From contig CAIIXF020000008.1 in NCBI GenBank assembly GCA_903813345.2, positions 5,715,341-5,779,340 on the forward strand: 64,000 nt of DNA. Direction: 5' to 3'. Shown piece by piece: positions 54,398 through 64,000 of the stretch. The position numbers were made by a program, and so were the translations under genes. The notes beneath the pieces were generated by a model. It did no database searches, was not told the DNA's origin, and saw only the letters and a program-made list of their open reading frames with translations. This stretch comes from Owenia fusiformis (taxonomy: Eukaryota; Annelida; Polychaeta; Sabellida; Oweniidae). The first letter of the stretch is position 1. The number at the start of each line of letters is the position of its first letter.

Positions 54398-57329
54398 TTC
54401 ATGTACAGAAAAATATAAATAAATGTTTAGCTTGTTTAAAAGCTTTGTTCGAAAAATTACTTATATTTGTAAAATTATAAGGACAGTGTGTTATTAGATT
54501 TTGAAGGAAGAAATGAGATTTAAGAGACAAACCGAGAGTTTTATTCCCAGGGTTTTACTAATCTTGTTTGCTATCACCATTCTATATTTGCTTATTTTCT
54601 AAACTGCTAAAAAGGCACTTGACAAAAAGAAAATACGATGGATGTTTTTTTCTGGAATGGCAATGAGAAAACAGCCAGAAAAACAAGATGTCCACTCAAA
54701 ATTTAAAGAATTTTGTAACTTGGTAATACGTCTAATATGTGAACGAATTTGAAAAAAATCTTACGATCGGTTTTCTTTGAATTGCGAACGTCTAAAATGG
54801 CCGCCATAAAACAAGATGGCCACCCAAAAGTTCGTAGTAGAATTTGAAGAAATGCGATGAACGGTTTCCTTGGAATGACGATGCCAAGATATGAATGTCA
54901 AAAAACTCAGTCTTAAAAACATGACAAGATGATCGCCAAAACCTTCAACAGTTTAACAATTTACTATTATTCAAACATCTGATTAACATAGTGAGAAATC
55001 ATGGCCTTCTTTCAGAGTGTTTTGGTGTATGTCTTTATCCTGGTAATTACGTTTTGACAACCGGAAATTGATTTTCACTTCCGATTGTTCGGTGAGAATG
55101 ACCTAGGTATTGATCACAGTTGGATGCAGAGCAAATCCATATTAGTGCACTAATTGCAATATCATGTTATTATTTTTATCAATAACTACTTGTCTAAAAC
55201 GTTAGTTACATTAAAGGCCATAACTTTTTTTGCATTCAATGCACATATCCAATCACACCAAATCGCCCGCTCGCCAGCCCGCCCTTCTTTGTCGGTCGGT
55301 CGGTCGGTCGGTCGCTTCAGCAAAACTTAAAGGCCAGTTTTAAATTTGCTAGCAACTCTCATTAATTTATCAGGTTATGTCCACACTTTAACATGGCATA
55401 GAAAGTCAGGATTAGTTTAATTAAGAGCATTGCTTAATACTTGCAATTGATAATACTTATATAATTGAACAACATGATGAAGTTAAAATATAACTGCAGA
55501 ATATAAACAACAAAACATTGAAAGATACACATAACAAAATTGGAAGCAATACATTTTTTCAATCAATATGAAATTTGAGAAAATCGACCAGCTTTATGAT
55601 GATATCAAAAATCCAGTTATTTTGGCTGCTCCATTAGTCTGCCTCCTATTTATACTCCATGTCCCTCTTTAACAATGTGAAAATTCGGTGTGACCGTAGA
55701 GTTTTACTAAATCGTTCATAATCAGTATTCATTAAAGAGAGAATCAGATATAGCGAGCAGGCTAAACAAAAAATTGTTTCAATTTTAGAATATTTTTGGC
55801 TCATGTCACTCCTTGTCATGTCTATTGTCATGTATTTTTCACTCATTTTTGCACTTTGAATCATTAATACTTAAGTAACTTCACCAATTTAAAACATATT
55901 GTGAATCTTATGTATTTGATATTGCAAGGAATAGATTGGTAGGTCAATTATACATGTTGCTAGTAATTTTGTCACTCCCTATAGATCAGATTCTGCCTTT
56001 AATTAATTAATTAAGTTACAGAAACGGTTTGGGTTAAAAGTGCAGATCTTAACTGTTTTTCGAAATACAGTTTCTGTAACTTAAGTGAGGAATTAAATCG
56101 ACGATCGTGTTGTCTCCTGAACTATTTGTTCGCAAATATGTACATTTTCTTAAACATATGATACTGATACACGTTTGTGTTAAAAAATGTCATGGGAATT
56201 CTGCCTACAACGTGTGGAATAAGGAAAAAAGAAAAATTGTACCTTCGATGTTCCGACATTTTGTTACCGAAACGGTACCAGCGTAATCGAGTGGATCACC
56301 AGTGATAATGTATCCTGGAGATTAAATTCTTTGCGCATTTTTATGACTTTGATCAATGTTGGGCGCAGACTAGATCCATCACCAGTCAATCCCGTCTAAC
56401 TTAAAAACTGAAAAAAAAAACACATATAGCTTTCCTATGATTGTAGACCAATGATATTTCAACCGTACTGGAGTACACTTCTCAATATTATAGAACTTTA
56501 GAAAAACAGGTCAGAAATATGATACTAAATTAGAATCATCGCTTTTATAAATACTCATTGATTGCCCTAAACGCATCCATATAGGTATAATTGTCCTTTT
56601 TCAAGTTTTCGAATTGATGACAGTGATGTTTGTGTGAAATAGGCGTCTCTACATTGCGCAAGTAATAATTATAATTTCAATGAAGATTTTGTAAGGATAT
56701 TTTCACATATTAAAACACTTCATGTAATATTAACCTCACAATTATTAAACAAAATAGATGAAGAAATGATGCCAGGAATGATATATATCCTGGCCGTGAA
56801 TTAGTGTATTTTTGCATTTAACATGAACAACTTCAATTTTGATTTATGACTCCAGGTAAAAAGTCACCCTTTGCGAGAAGGTTAGGTAATAAATAGCTTG
56901 AAAGTCAGAATCATATTCTCACCATTAAGCCTTAGGATGAACAGGATGAATTTGATTGATGCCGTGGCACTGCAAGGTTGCTATTTGACCAATATATTGT
57001 TTGAACTCATTCATTTTGGTCAGTTAGTTTGGTTTCAAAAGTTTGCAACATTACCACAATTAAGGGAATAATCAAGTTTCATAACCAGCAAACAAGTGAG
57101 TATATAATTTACAACTATAATCAATTTCTATGATATTAAATGTATTACCGTGTATAGGTTCGAAACAATTTTTAGTTTTTTTTATTTCCGTATTTGAAAT
57201 ATGTTAGTAAGTTTGTATTTTATACGAAGTCGGTTTCTCAAATGGTACCATTTGACCAAGATAATATTGTTGACTGATTTCCCCATATATTTTAATCATA
57301 TTTCGATTTGTTGTTTTATACATAGCACC
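54398..57329. other. Spacer with a CGGT microsatellite and a dispersed repeat
   Basis: It contains six GTCG/CGGT units at 55291-55314 and the second copy of the dispersed repeat at 56020-56310. ATAG at 57322-57325 just before the next gene's ATG may be a splice acceptor of a 5' UTR intron. No coding exon was seen. Confidence 0.5.
56020..56310 (+). repeat. Dispersed repeat, copy B (matches 38940-39240)
   Basis: It matches copy A from AACTTAAGTGAGGAATTAAA to TACCGAAACG and beyond, with scattered substitutions and a GTA insertion near the end. In this copy the preceding 40 bases are inverted relative to copy A. Confidence 0.85.
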
Positions 57330-60300
57330 ATGTGGCTTCTTCCCCTTCTCTTCTCATTGGCCTTGGCCCTAAATGAGCGAAGTGGAAAAGGTGAGAAACA
57401 TATATATGCTATATTACTTATTTATAAATATCTTTTTTGAGTTTGCCAATATTGGAATCAGCTGGTTGGATGGATAGTTTAGTACAAGTTACATCACCAA
57501 GGCATTAGAACATATTCAGATCGAAACCTTAATTAATGAAAAAAAGAACCAGATTATAAGCTTATATAGATAATATGAGTTTAATAAATACAACATGCAC
57601 AAAATCAATGTACTTAATTATTTATTACAATAATTTTATCTTTTTTTCAGGAGTCGAGCTTGATGATGCTCTTCAAGGTATTAGTATTTACTGGTTACGG
57701 TATTTATTTACTATGTACTTTAATCTAAATTAGAATTTTGTTCCTGACCTGCAATACAGTGCGTATCAAAAAAAACGCAACAGATTGTTATCTCGGAAAA
57801 GCTCAAAACCAGTGATAACAGCATCGATTTCATTCAATGCACTATAAAGCCACGTGTCTCCTCTTTACAATGATATATCATTCATTGATATTTGGTCATG
57901 GTTGGGCGAGTAATCATTCCATTTGCAAAGTGGGCCAAAATTAGCTTTTGACCAAGTTATAAACATCGCAAAAGTCAGTGTACGGAGCCCGATGAAATTT
58001 TGCAAGAAAACATAAAACCAATGCTGACTGCATCCTTTTCATTCAATGTTCCAAAAAGCCAAATTACTCCTCTTTGCAATGGAATATCATTCTTTCACAG
58101 GGAGTCATGACTGGCCGAATAATCATTAATTTTGCAAAGTGGGGCAAAATTAAGCTCGAACCTAAGTTTTAAACATTTCAAAAGTCAGTACAAGGGGCAT
58201 AGGGGCTATTGGATGAAGGTGTGACAGGTGTGGCATAGACTGAAAAGTGTTCATACTCATACTCTTGCAAGAATACATCCTATAACCCTTCCAAATTGCC
58301 ACCACTTCCTTGCACATAAAGATGCGCTCATCTGTCCATGTCATGCATGGTTCAGCCCTGAGTCATCTGTGGGTTAAAGCAGGGAAAAGCAGCCCATGGG
58401 CAATTCTTTCTCGAAGTTTTGCAATATCTGGTGGAGGAATGGTGAGCACAGATGCTCCTGAGATAGCTCCAAAAGAAAAAGTCACAACAATTCAAGTCAG
58501 GGGAACTTCCATTGGCACTTAGCCCTTGCACTGAATTTTGCAATATCAAAAACTTGGTGCAGAGCCGATTTTGACCAACTGGACACATGGAAGGATTTCT
58601 CACCCAACCATTACCACATGTGAATGAATGACATATCATTGCAAAGAGGAGAACGTGGCTTTATGGTACATTGAATTAAATTGATGTAGTCATCACTAGT
58701 TTTATGATTTTACGAGATAACTAATTGTTGCGTTTTTATTGAAACTCCCTGTAAAAGTAAAACCTCTGTAACATTTGAAGTTATGTTGGTAATAATTGAT
58801 GATAATTAGGCTTTTGAAACAGTGGATCAAAAATTCTGTTGTATCGAATCATAATCAATGAATTCAATTGACCAATTTGAAAATACAGATCAAATTAAAT
58901 AATTCGAAACCAAGTAAAAATAATTGAATATGGTGTACTCCAACGTTCACTGGAAGAGCCCTTTTATTCATATATAAATGACAGACATTTAATATTTTAT
59001 AAATCGAACATCATCCTCTATACTGACAACACAAATATTGTTATTACCGATGAAATATTGATATCTAGTCACAGAAAACAGAAAGCAAATAAATTTACTC
59101 TATATTTAAAAATAACTAAGTTTTTCTGACAATAAAAGAAAAAGATCCTAGAAAAACCAATTAGCATCATCGTAGTCCCGTCTTGTTGGAACCACTGTTC
59201 CTGCCCATCAATCCCACCGAGTATACCTAATGCCCTACAGAACTTAGAGAATCACAATTTAGTGTTCGGTGTTGTTTAGTGTCATCGGACTGGCATCTGT
59301 TTGAGTGAAGGGGCCTTTCCATTATTTCATCAGGTGCTTGGCTCCCCAAGAATATATCATTCTTAGAGTTTACATGTCAACCAAGCAGGAGGTGGACAGT
59401 GCGATTGTGCCCGGGAGCATGTTATAGTAACATTCAAATAAGTTATGGCGTATTTTTTGGTTTTGGTTAATGGTGGCCCGGTAAAATCTGTTCTGTGTCA
59501 TTTTTGAAGGTCATGTGTTTCGGGGTCATTAAGGGAAACTTTGTAAAGTTACTTATGTTTCTCTCCCCTTGACTATCATCACAACGTTTTTGTTGTTTTC
59601 TATCAATCACCTTATTTTATCAGCTCTGGTAATTAAGATTCTACAGGTTTGCACAACTGCAAATATTTGAATATTTTTATTCCAGCTCTATGCATAACAG
59701 ACCAGGGTTACTTAAGTGGGGACGAAGCTTTCCCGGATGATGACGAGGCGGATTGTTGCTCTTTTGTGGTATGTGATGCAGCTGATGGAAATAAGACTGG
59801 CTTTCTTGGCAAATGTATGGGTGGAACTGTGTGGAACGCTGATCTTCTTGTGTGTGATGATCCAAAATATGTTGACGGATGCGACCCGGCAACTTGTGAC
59901 GGTAAGTGATGAAGAAACAAAAAATGGTGAACTGAATGACGGCAATCAATGATGATGGCGTATTTAAAACTAATGATATGGCTATTGCATGCTCTTATTT
60001 TATCTCACAAAATCATCCCTACGAGGAAGTGGACTTTGACATAAGAACTAAATAATAGTAATATTAGTTTAACATTGTTTTTTACAGTTCCCAAAAAAAC
60101 TACAGCTCTTTGTGGTCCTCTAGAATCAAGTAAGTTCCATAATGCTCATGTATGAAATTATCACTTTCGTATCACTTGCTTGGTCATGTTGATAGTATAG
60201 GGTGACACAAAATAGACACACACCTTACATCGCATAACTTGTTAGTCCATTAAGATATAGACTTGTCATTTAATACATTTAAAGTAGACATAATGCGAAA

Positions 60301-63300
60301 GCACCTCAAGAAAGGTATAGCTCAAGTGGGTCAAATTTTATGAGCGTTACAACAGTTACTCTAAATATCGTTTCCTTTGCAGACACACATGGATTCTACA
60401 CAAAAAATGCCACCCAGCTTTAACTTTGCCAACATAACTTTGTAAATACTTTTGATTTTGGCTTGTACTTTCAGGGAATTGAAGTCAATTCACAAAATAA
60501 TGAAGTTGTCATTGATAAAATCATTATAACTTATAACTTAAATAATGTTAGAAAAGCTGGGTGTCATTTTTGTGTAAAATCCAGTTGTGCCAGCAAAGGA
60601 ATAGACGACACCTTTTGTAACGCTCATAAATGTGCATCTAGGTGAGCTAGTCATCCGAAACTTCTTGTGGAGTTGAGAAATGGATTGCAGTTTTTATGTT
60701 TGAAAAAACAAGTCATAATTTCTTCGACAGTTCCAACGGTTAATTTTTGAATCATTAATATTTGATCATTATACACACTTTGATTACCTTTGATTTGCGT
60801 ATACTTGAAGTGCCCCACACAAGTTTTTGTCGCGCCACAGTTGATTTTTGAAACAAGTATACTTTGCATTGGGCACCAACATTTTGATATGATCTGATTT
60901 GCGAGTACTTAATACTACACACATGTTTTTCACATACTTCTAGATCAGTGTTGTGTTGGAGGAAGAGAGCCTGTGTTCACCCTTGTTGATGCCTTCTTCA
61001 GCATATACAGTGTCTCTACTGATGGTGAGCCACAATTCTGCCCAGACATACAGGTGTTCAACCTAGAGGACTGCTGCTGCGAGTATGAATGTAAGGAAAT
61101 TCGAGAAAACCTCAAGGGATTTAAGGCCGAGATTGAAGTCATGTTGCTTTTCGTCCAGTGTAATTCAATTTGGATTTCTCTCGATGAAAATCAGGCTATT
61201 TTGTTATAAATACCAAGACATCACAATTTATTTTTTATCAGATGTTACATTATCCTACACTTAGTGTACTAAATGTATAATAACATTAAAAAATAAATTT
61301 GATATTTATTGGCAAAATGAATATCCGGAGGATATCGTGATGATATACTCCGGGCGGAGGATATCGTGACGATATACTCCGGAAAACCCAATGTGCGGAG
61401 GATATTGTGGCGATATACTCCGCTTGTTGATTTCCTGCCAAATTGACTCTATTTGGCATGAAATTCATTTTGCTTTAGACACCAATATTGTGATGTTTCT
61501 GTACTTACTTTTCAAAATATTAAAGATAATCACTAATTTGATAATGGCCACCTTCATTTGCCTATATGATGTTTTCCCCAAAGTTAATTTTTTTGGCAAA
61601 CCTGATAAATACCTTCATAAAACCCTTAAGGTGCTGATTTCACAATAAAACATCGTGTTTTTACAAATCGATACGTTCAGAAAATGACAAATGGACTAAG
61701 ATGCTATCATTATTAGCTTTTGAACATGTTTTTATTTTTTATTTATTTATTTCATTCAATAATATTGTACAAATTACATTGCATAAAGTGGACGACCCCC
61801 TTTTGGGGATATTATTCACAAAATAGGATTTTACAAAATGAACTTACAAAAACATCTAGATGAATGACTGTCAATTTATAAGAATTGTGTGTTCCCAATG
61901 TACTGGCCTGATGAGCCTGTTTCCACAAGATAGGGAAACACTGTAAAACGTTCACAGGCTGTCGAGTAAAATCACACCTACTTCTCTCTGGATCAAAAAT
62001 GGAGGTCTGCGTCCAGTATGATCTCGGTTCGTACTAGACGAAAATACTGGACGCGTTTCTAGTTCTACCCCCTGAATATGGCATAGCCATTGATGAAGCC
62101 TACAAATACCAATGCTTTTCCACTCAGACATGTCATAGTGGAGTGAATTTCTATGTTTAAAATTATCTCCAGCAGACACAGCAGAAGTGCTGTTCATTGA
62201 TTTATGTTTGACATCTGACTCCAGACGATGAGGACGAAGTATGCGCTGAGGGCCCAGGCTTTTACTATGCTAATCCAGAAGATCCATGCTGTAGCTATCT
62301 TCAATGTTGGTCAAACAAGTAAGCCATGATCATTTGTATTTCTATGATTTGTAAAGTTTCGTGTTGTTTGAAATGGGCATAATCCCTAAATATACCAAAT
62401 TAGAAAACCAGAATATCATACTTCTAAAAATTGTACTGAAACATACTTTGATATACTAGTTCTTTTATGTGACTATTGCTGGGCTTTAGTTCTGTTTTGA
62501 CATCAACTTTACTTTTTAGAATCTGGCGATTTAAAAATCAATTGTCGCCGGAGGACAATAGTAGGTTTTACACTCAGAAATAACAAAACATGCTGCATGA
62601 TTAAATTCAAATCCGCCAAATCAAAAAGTCAGGTTTGGGTCGCCGACATGACAATGTTTTTGGAGTTTAAATACGATTCCTCAAATTTTGAAGCTGATAG
62701 ATAGATAAAAAGACCTATCAAACATACACCTTGGCGATTCACGATTCCTCAACGTATTTTCCTTAATTACAATAGTTGAGACTTTGATGGTTCATTAAAA
62801 TTATCAAGCATAAACAGGCTTCGGCGAGTGATCCAAAAGGAAACCGGTTGTCAAACTTATGGAGGCAGTGTACAGTCGAAATGTAATTTCACTGTATTTC
62901 ATCTGTCCAAATAAAGACAATGGGAACTGGTATGGGACAATGCCAGTACAAACCTCTGGTTTATCAATACTTGACTAATGGACGACTATTTTTGTAGCCA
63001 TGAACAAGGGCTAGAGATACTCTCAACCATAAATTCCTATGTAATGATATTTGGTAATGTAATCATTTGTTTTCACCTGTTCAACCAGGAACTATCAAAT
63101 AATTGTTGAAACTTTTATATTGATGTTTTCTAAAGGACCGGTTACGATACAGTGCAGTGTATGCCCCCGTCCGTGTGGAATGATGTGAACAAAACATGTG
63201 ATATCCAAACCAATGTTATGGCATGCATGAATGTAATTTGTGACAGTAAGTATCCTGTTATGTGTTTGATAGATCAGGATTTCAAAATATAGCTCCTAAC

Positions 63301-63791
63301 TTACATTCCAAAAGTAAAAGTGAATATTAAAGTGAACAGATCAATTTTAATTTCAATTATCCGTTTATATCGTTTCATTTATTCCTTTCAGCCCCAATGA
63401 CGGACGCCCCATGTCCCCCAGCCGATAGCCTCGAAGATGGTAACATAAATTTTTTCATTTTAAAACATTAACATTTTTCTGTAGATCCTGTTATCCTCCC
63501 TTGTGGCGAAGACGGAATTTTTCTTTAACTGACGTTCGTGAAACATAAGACAAAATTTCCAGAAACAAGCAAGAGTCGAAATTGATTCGATACTTTTTTA
63601 ATTTATACCTTATAAAAAATCATGAAAAATTTTGATTCGTAGATCAATGTTGTGTCAATGGACTCACATATAGGATGATTGACAACATAAACTACATGTT
63701 AGAAGATGAGCAACAGAGAGCCAATTGCTGCCCAGTTGATATGGCGGGGGAACAGCTGAATTTCAGTCTAGAGACCTGCGGTTGTGAATAA
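57330..63791 (+). CDS. Secreted protein with two chitin-binding type-2 modules and two CC-rich modules
   Basis: Nine exons: 57330-57390, 57651-57677, 59686-59901, 60088-60129, 60944-61090, 62225-62318, 63136-63245, 63392-63439 and 63643-63791. All junctions are phase-compatible, for 297 residues. MWLLPLLFSLALALN is a signal peptide. Two six-cysteine peritrophin/CBM14-like modules follow, the first in exon 3 and the second split over exons 6 and 7; both have the CC, C, C-x-x-x-(V)W and C spacing and end with a VICD- or ATCD-type segment. After each comes a short Pro/Thr linker exon and an exon beginning QCC and ending in a CCCE or CGCE cluster (exons 5 and 9). CBM14 modules bind chitin in extracellular matrices, cuticle or shell. 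The repeated order, linker plus QCC module, indicates an internal duplication. The CC-rich module is unknown to me. Confidence 0.85.
57757..58751. mobile_element. Decayed Tc1/mariner-like element, 995 bp, TA target duplication
   Basis: The ends are inverted over about 65 bases (AAAAACGCAACA, then GTTATCTCG and CAGTGAT in matching order), flanked by TA at 57755-57756 and 58752-58753. On the - strand, fragments reading SPDLNCCDFFFWSYL (58352-58639) and MTWTDERIFMC (58162-58344) resemble mariner transposase blocks. Their order is opposite to the usual one, so the interior is rearranged or a fragment match is fortuitous. It lies in intron 2 of the chitin-binding gene. Confidence 0.75.
61324..61422. 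repeat. Three tandem imperfect palindromes around GGAGGATATCGTG
   Basis: Each of three units reads CGGAGGATAT, CGTGACG (or variant), ATATACTCCG, an inverted repeat of about 27 bases; spacing is about 30 and 40 bases. It is intronic in the chitin-binding gene. No protein explains the pattern. Confidence 0.8.
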
Positions 63792-63859
63792 GATTTGGAA
63801 AATACAAAGAGCGAGAGTGAATCAATGTGTTTTCTCATTTATTTGTTCAAATCAAATGA

Positions 63860-63865
63860 AATAAA
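63860..63865 (+). promoter_or_regulatory. Poly(A) signal AATAAA of the chitin-binding gene
   Basis: AATAAA lies 68 bases after the stop at 63789-63791, a fitting distance for a short 3' UTR. The remaining sequence to 64000 shows nothing further. Confidence 0.65.
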
Positions 63866-64000
63866 ATAGTGTGCGTTATCACCCAATTTTGTTATAGATT
63901 GATAGCCTAAATCGGATCCATGGTTATTTGTTCACTTAGAGGTTTTTTGCCATCCTCGTACCCAATAAATGAAAATTGATGAGACCAAGTCCAATTTTAA

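Noticed and set aside
60463-60645. Cysteine-containing + strand frame between exons of the chitin-binding gene
   Set aside because: No suitable splice pair was seen that would insert it in phase, and exon 4 joins directly to exon 5.

Overview
The window reads as AT-rich nuclear DNA of a marine invertebrate animal, perhaps a lophotrochozoan; the phylum is an inference. Genes are split by GT-AG introns, use eukaryotic poly(A) signals, and are separated by long stretches full of MITEs, foldback elements, LINE fragments and minisatellites. No bacterial operon, CRISPR array or plasmid feature was seen. I built the multi-exon models by hand from splice sites and codon phase, without transcripts.

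Layout. (1) 1525-1954 (+): last two exons of an FKBP2-like ER prolyl isomerase. (2) 4042-5294 (+): two-exon dispanin/CD225 membrane protein with a 13-residue tandem repeat. (3) 7471-17534 (-): complete six-exon ZFAND3 (A20 plus AN1 zinc fingers); one intron holds a 44-bp minisatellite of about 39 copies, each carrying a copy of the upstream exon's 5' splice site. (4) 21548 to about 37315 (+): secreted MACPF-domain gene with exact phase agreement across nine exons; its introns carry at least nine mobile elements. (5) 40593-40967 (+): small intronless charged protein. (6) 45127-49473 (-): a four-exon chromodomain gene followed 79 bp downstream by an uninterrupted transposase-like ORF. The spacing of its catalytic and zinc residues matches the RAG1 core. 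A phase-compatible splice could join the two into one protein. (7) 51862-52187 and 53417-54397 (+): two genes or gene parts I cannot identify. (8) 57330-63791 (+): nine-exon secreted protein with two chitin-binding-type-2 modules, each followed by a short CC-rich module.

The genes do not form a pathway; they look like ordinary neighbours on a chromosome. The most unusual content is the chromodomain plus RAG1-like locus at 45-49.5 kb and the splice-site minisatellite in ZFAND3. The MACPF introns also show a dense set of foldback elements, including two back-to-back elements sharing one TA dinucleotide.
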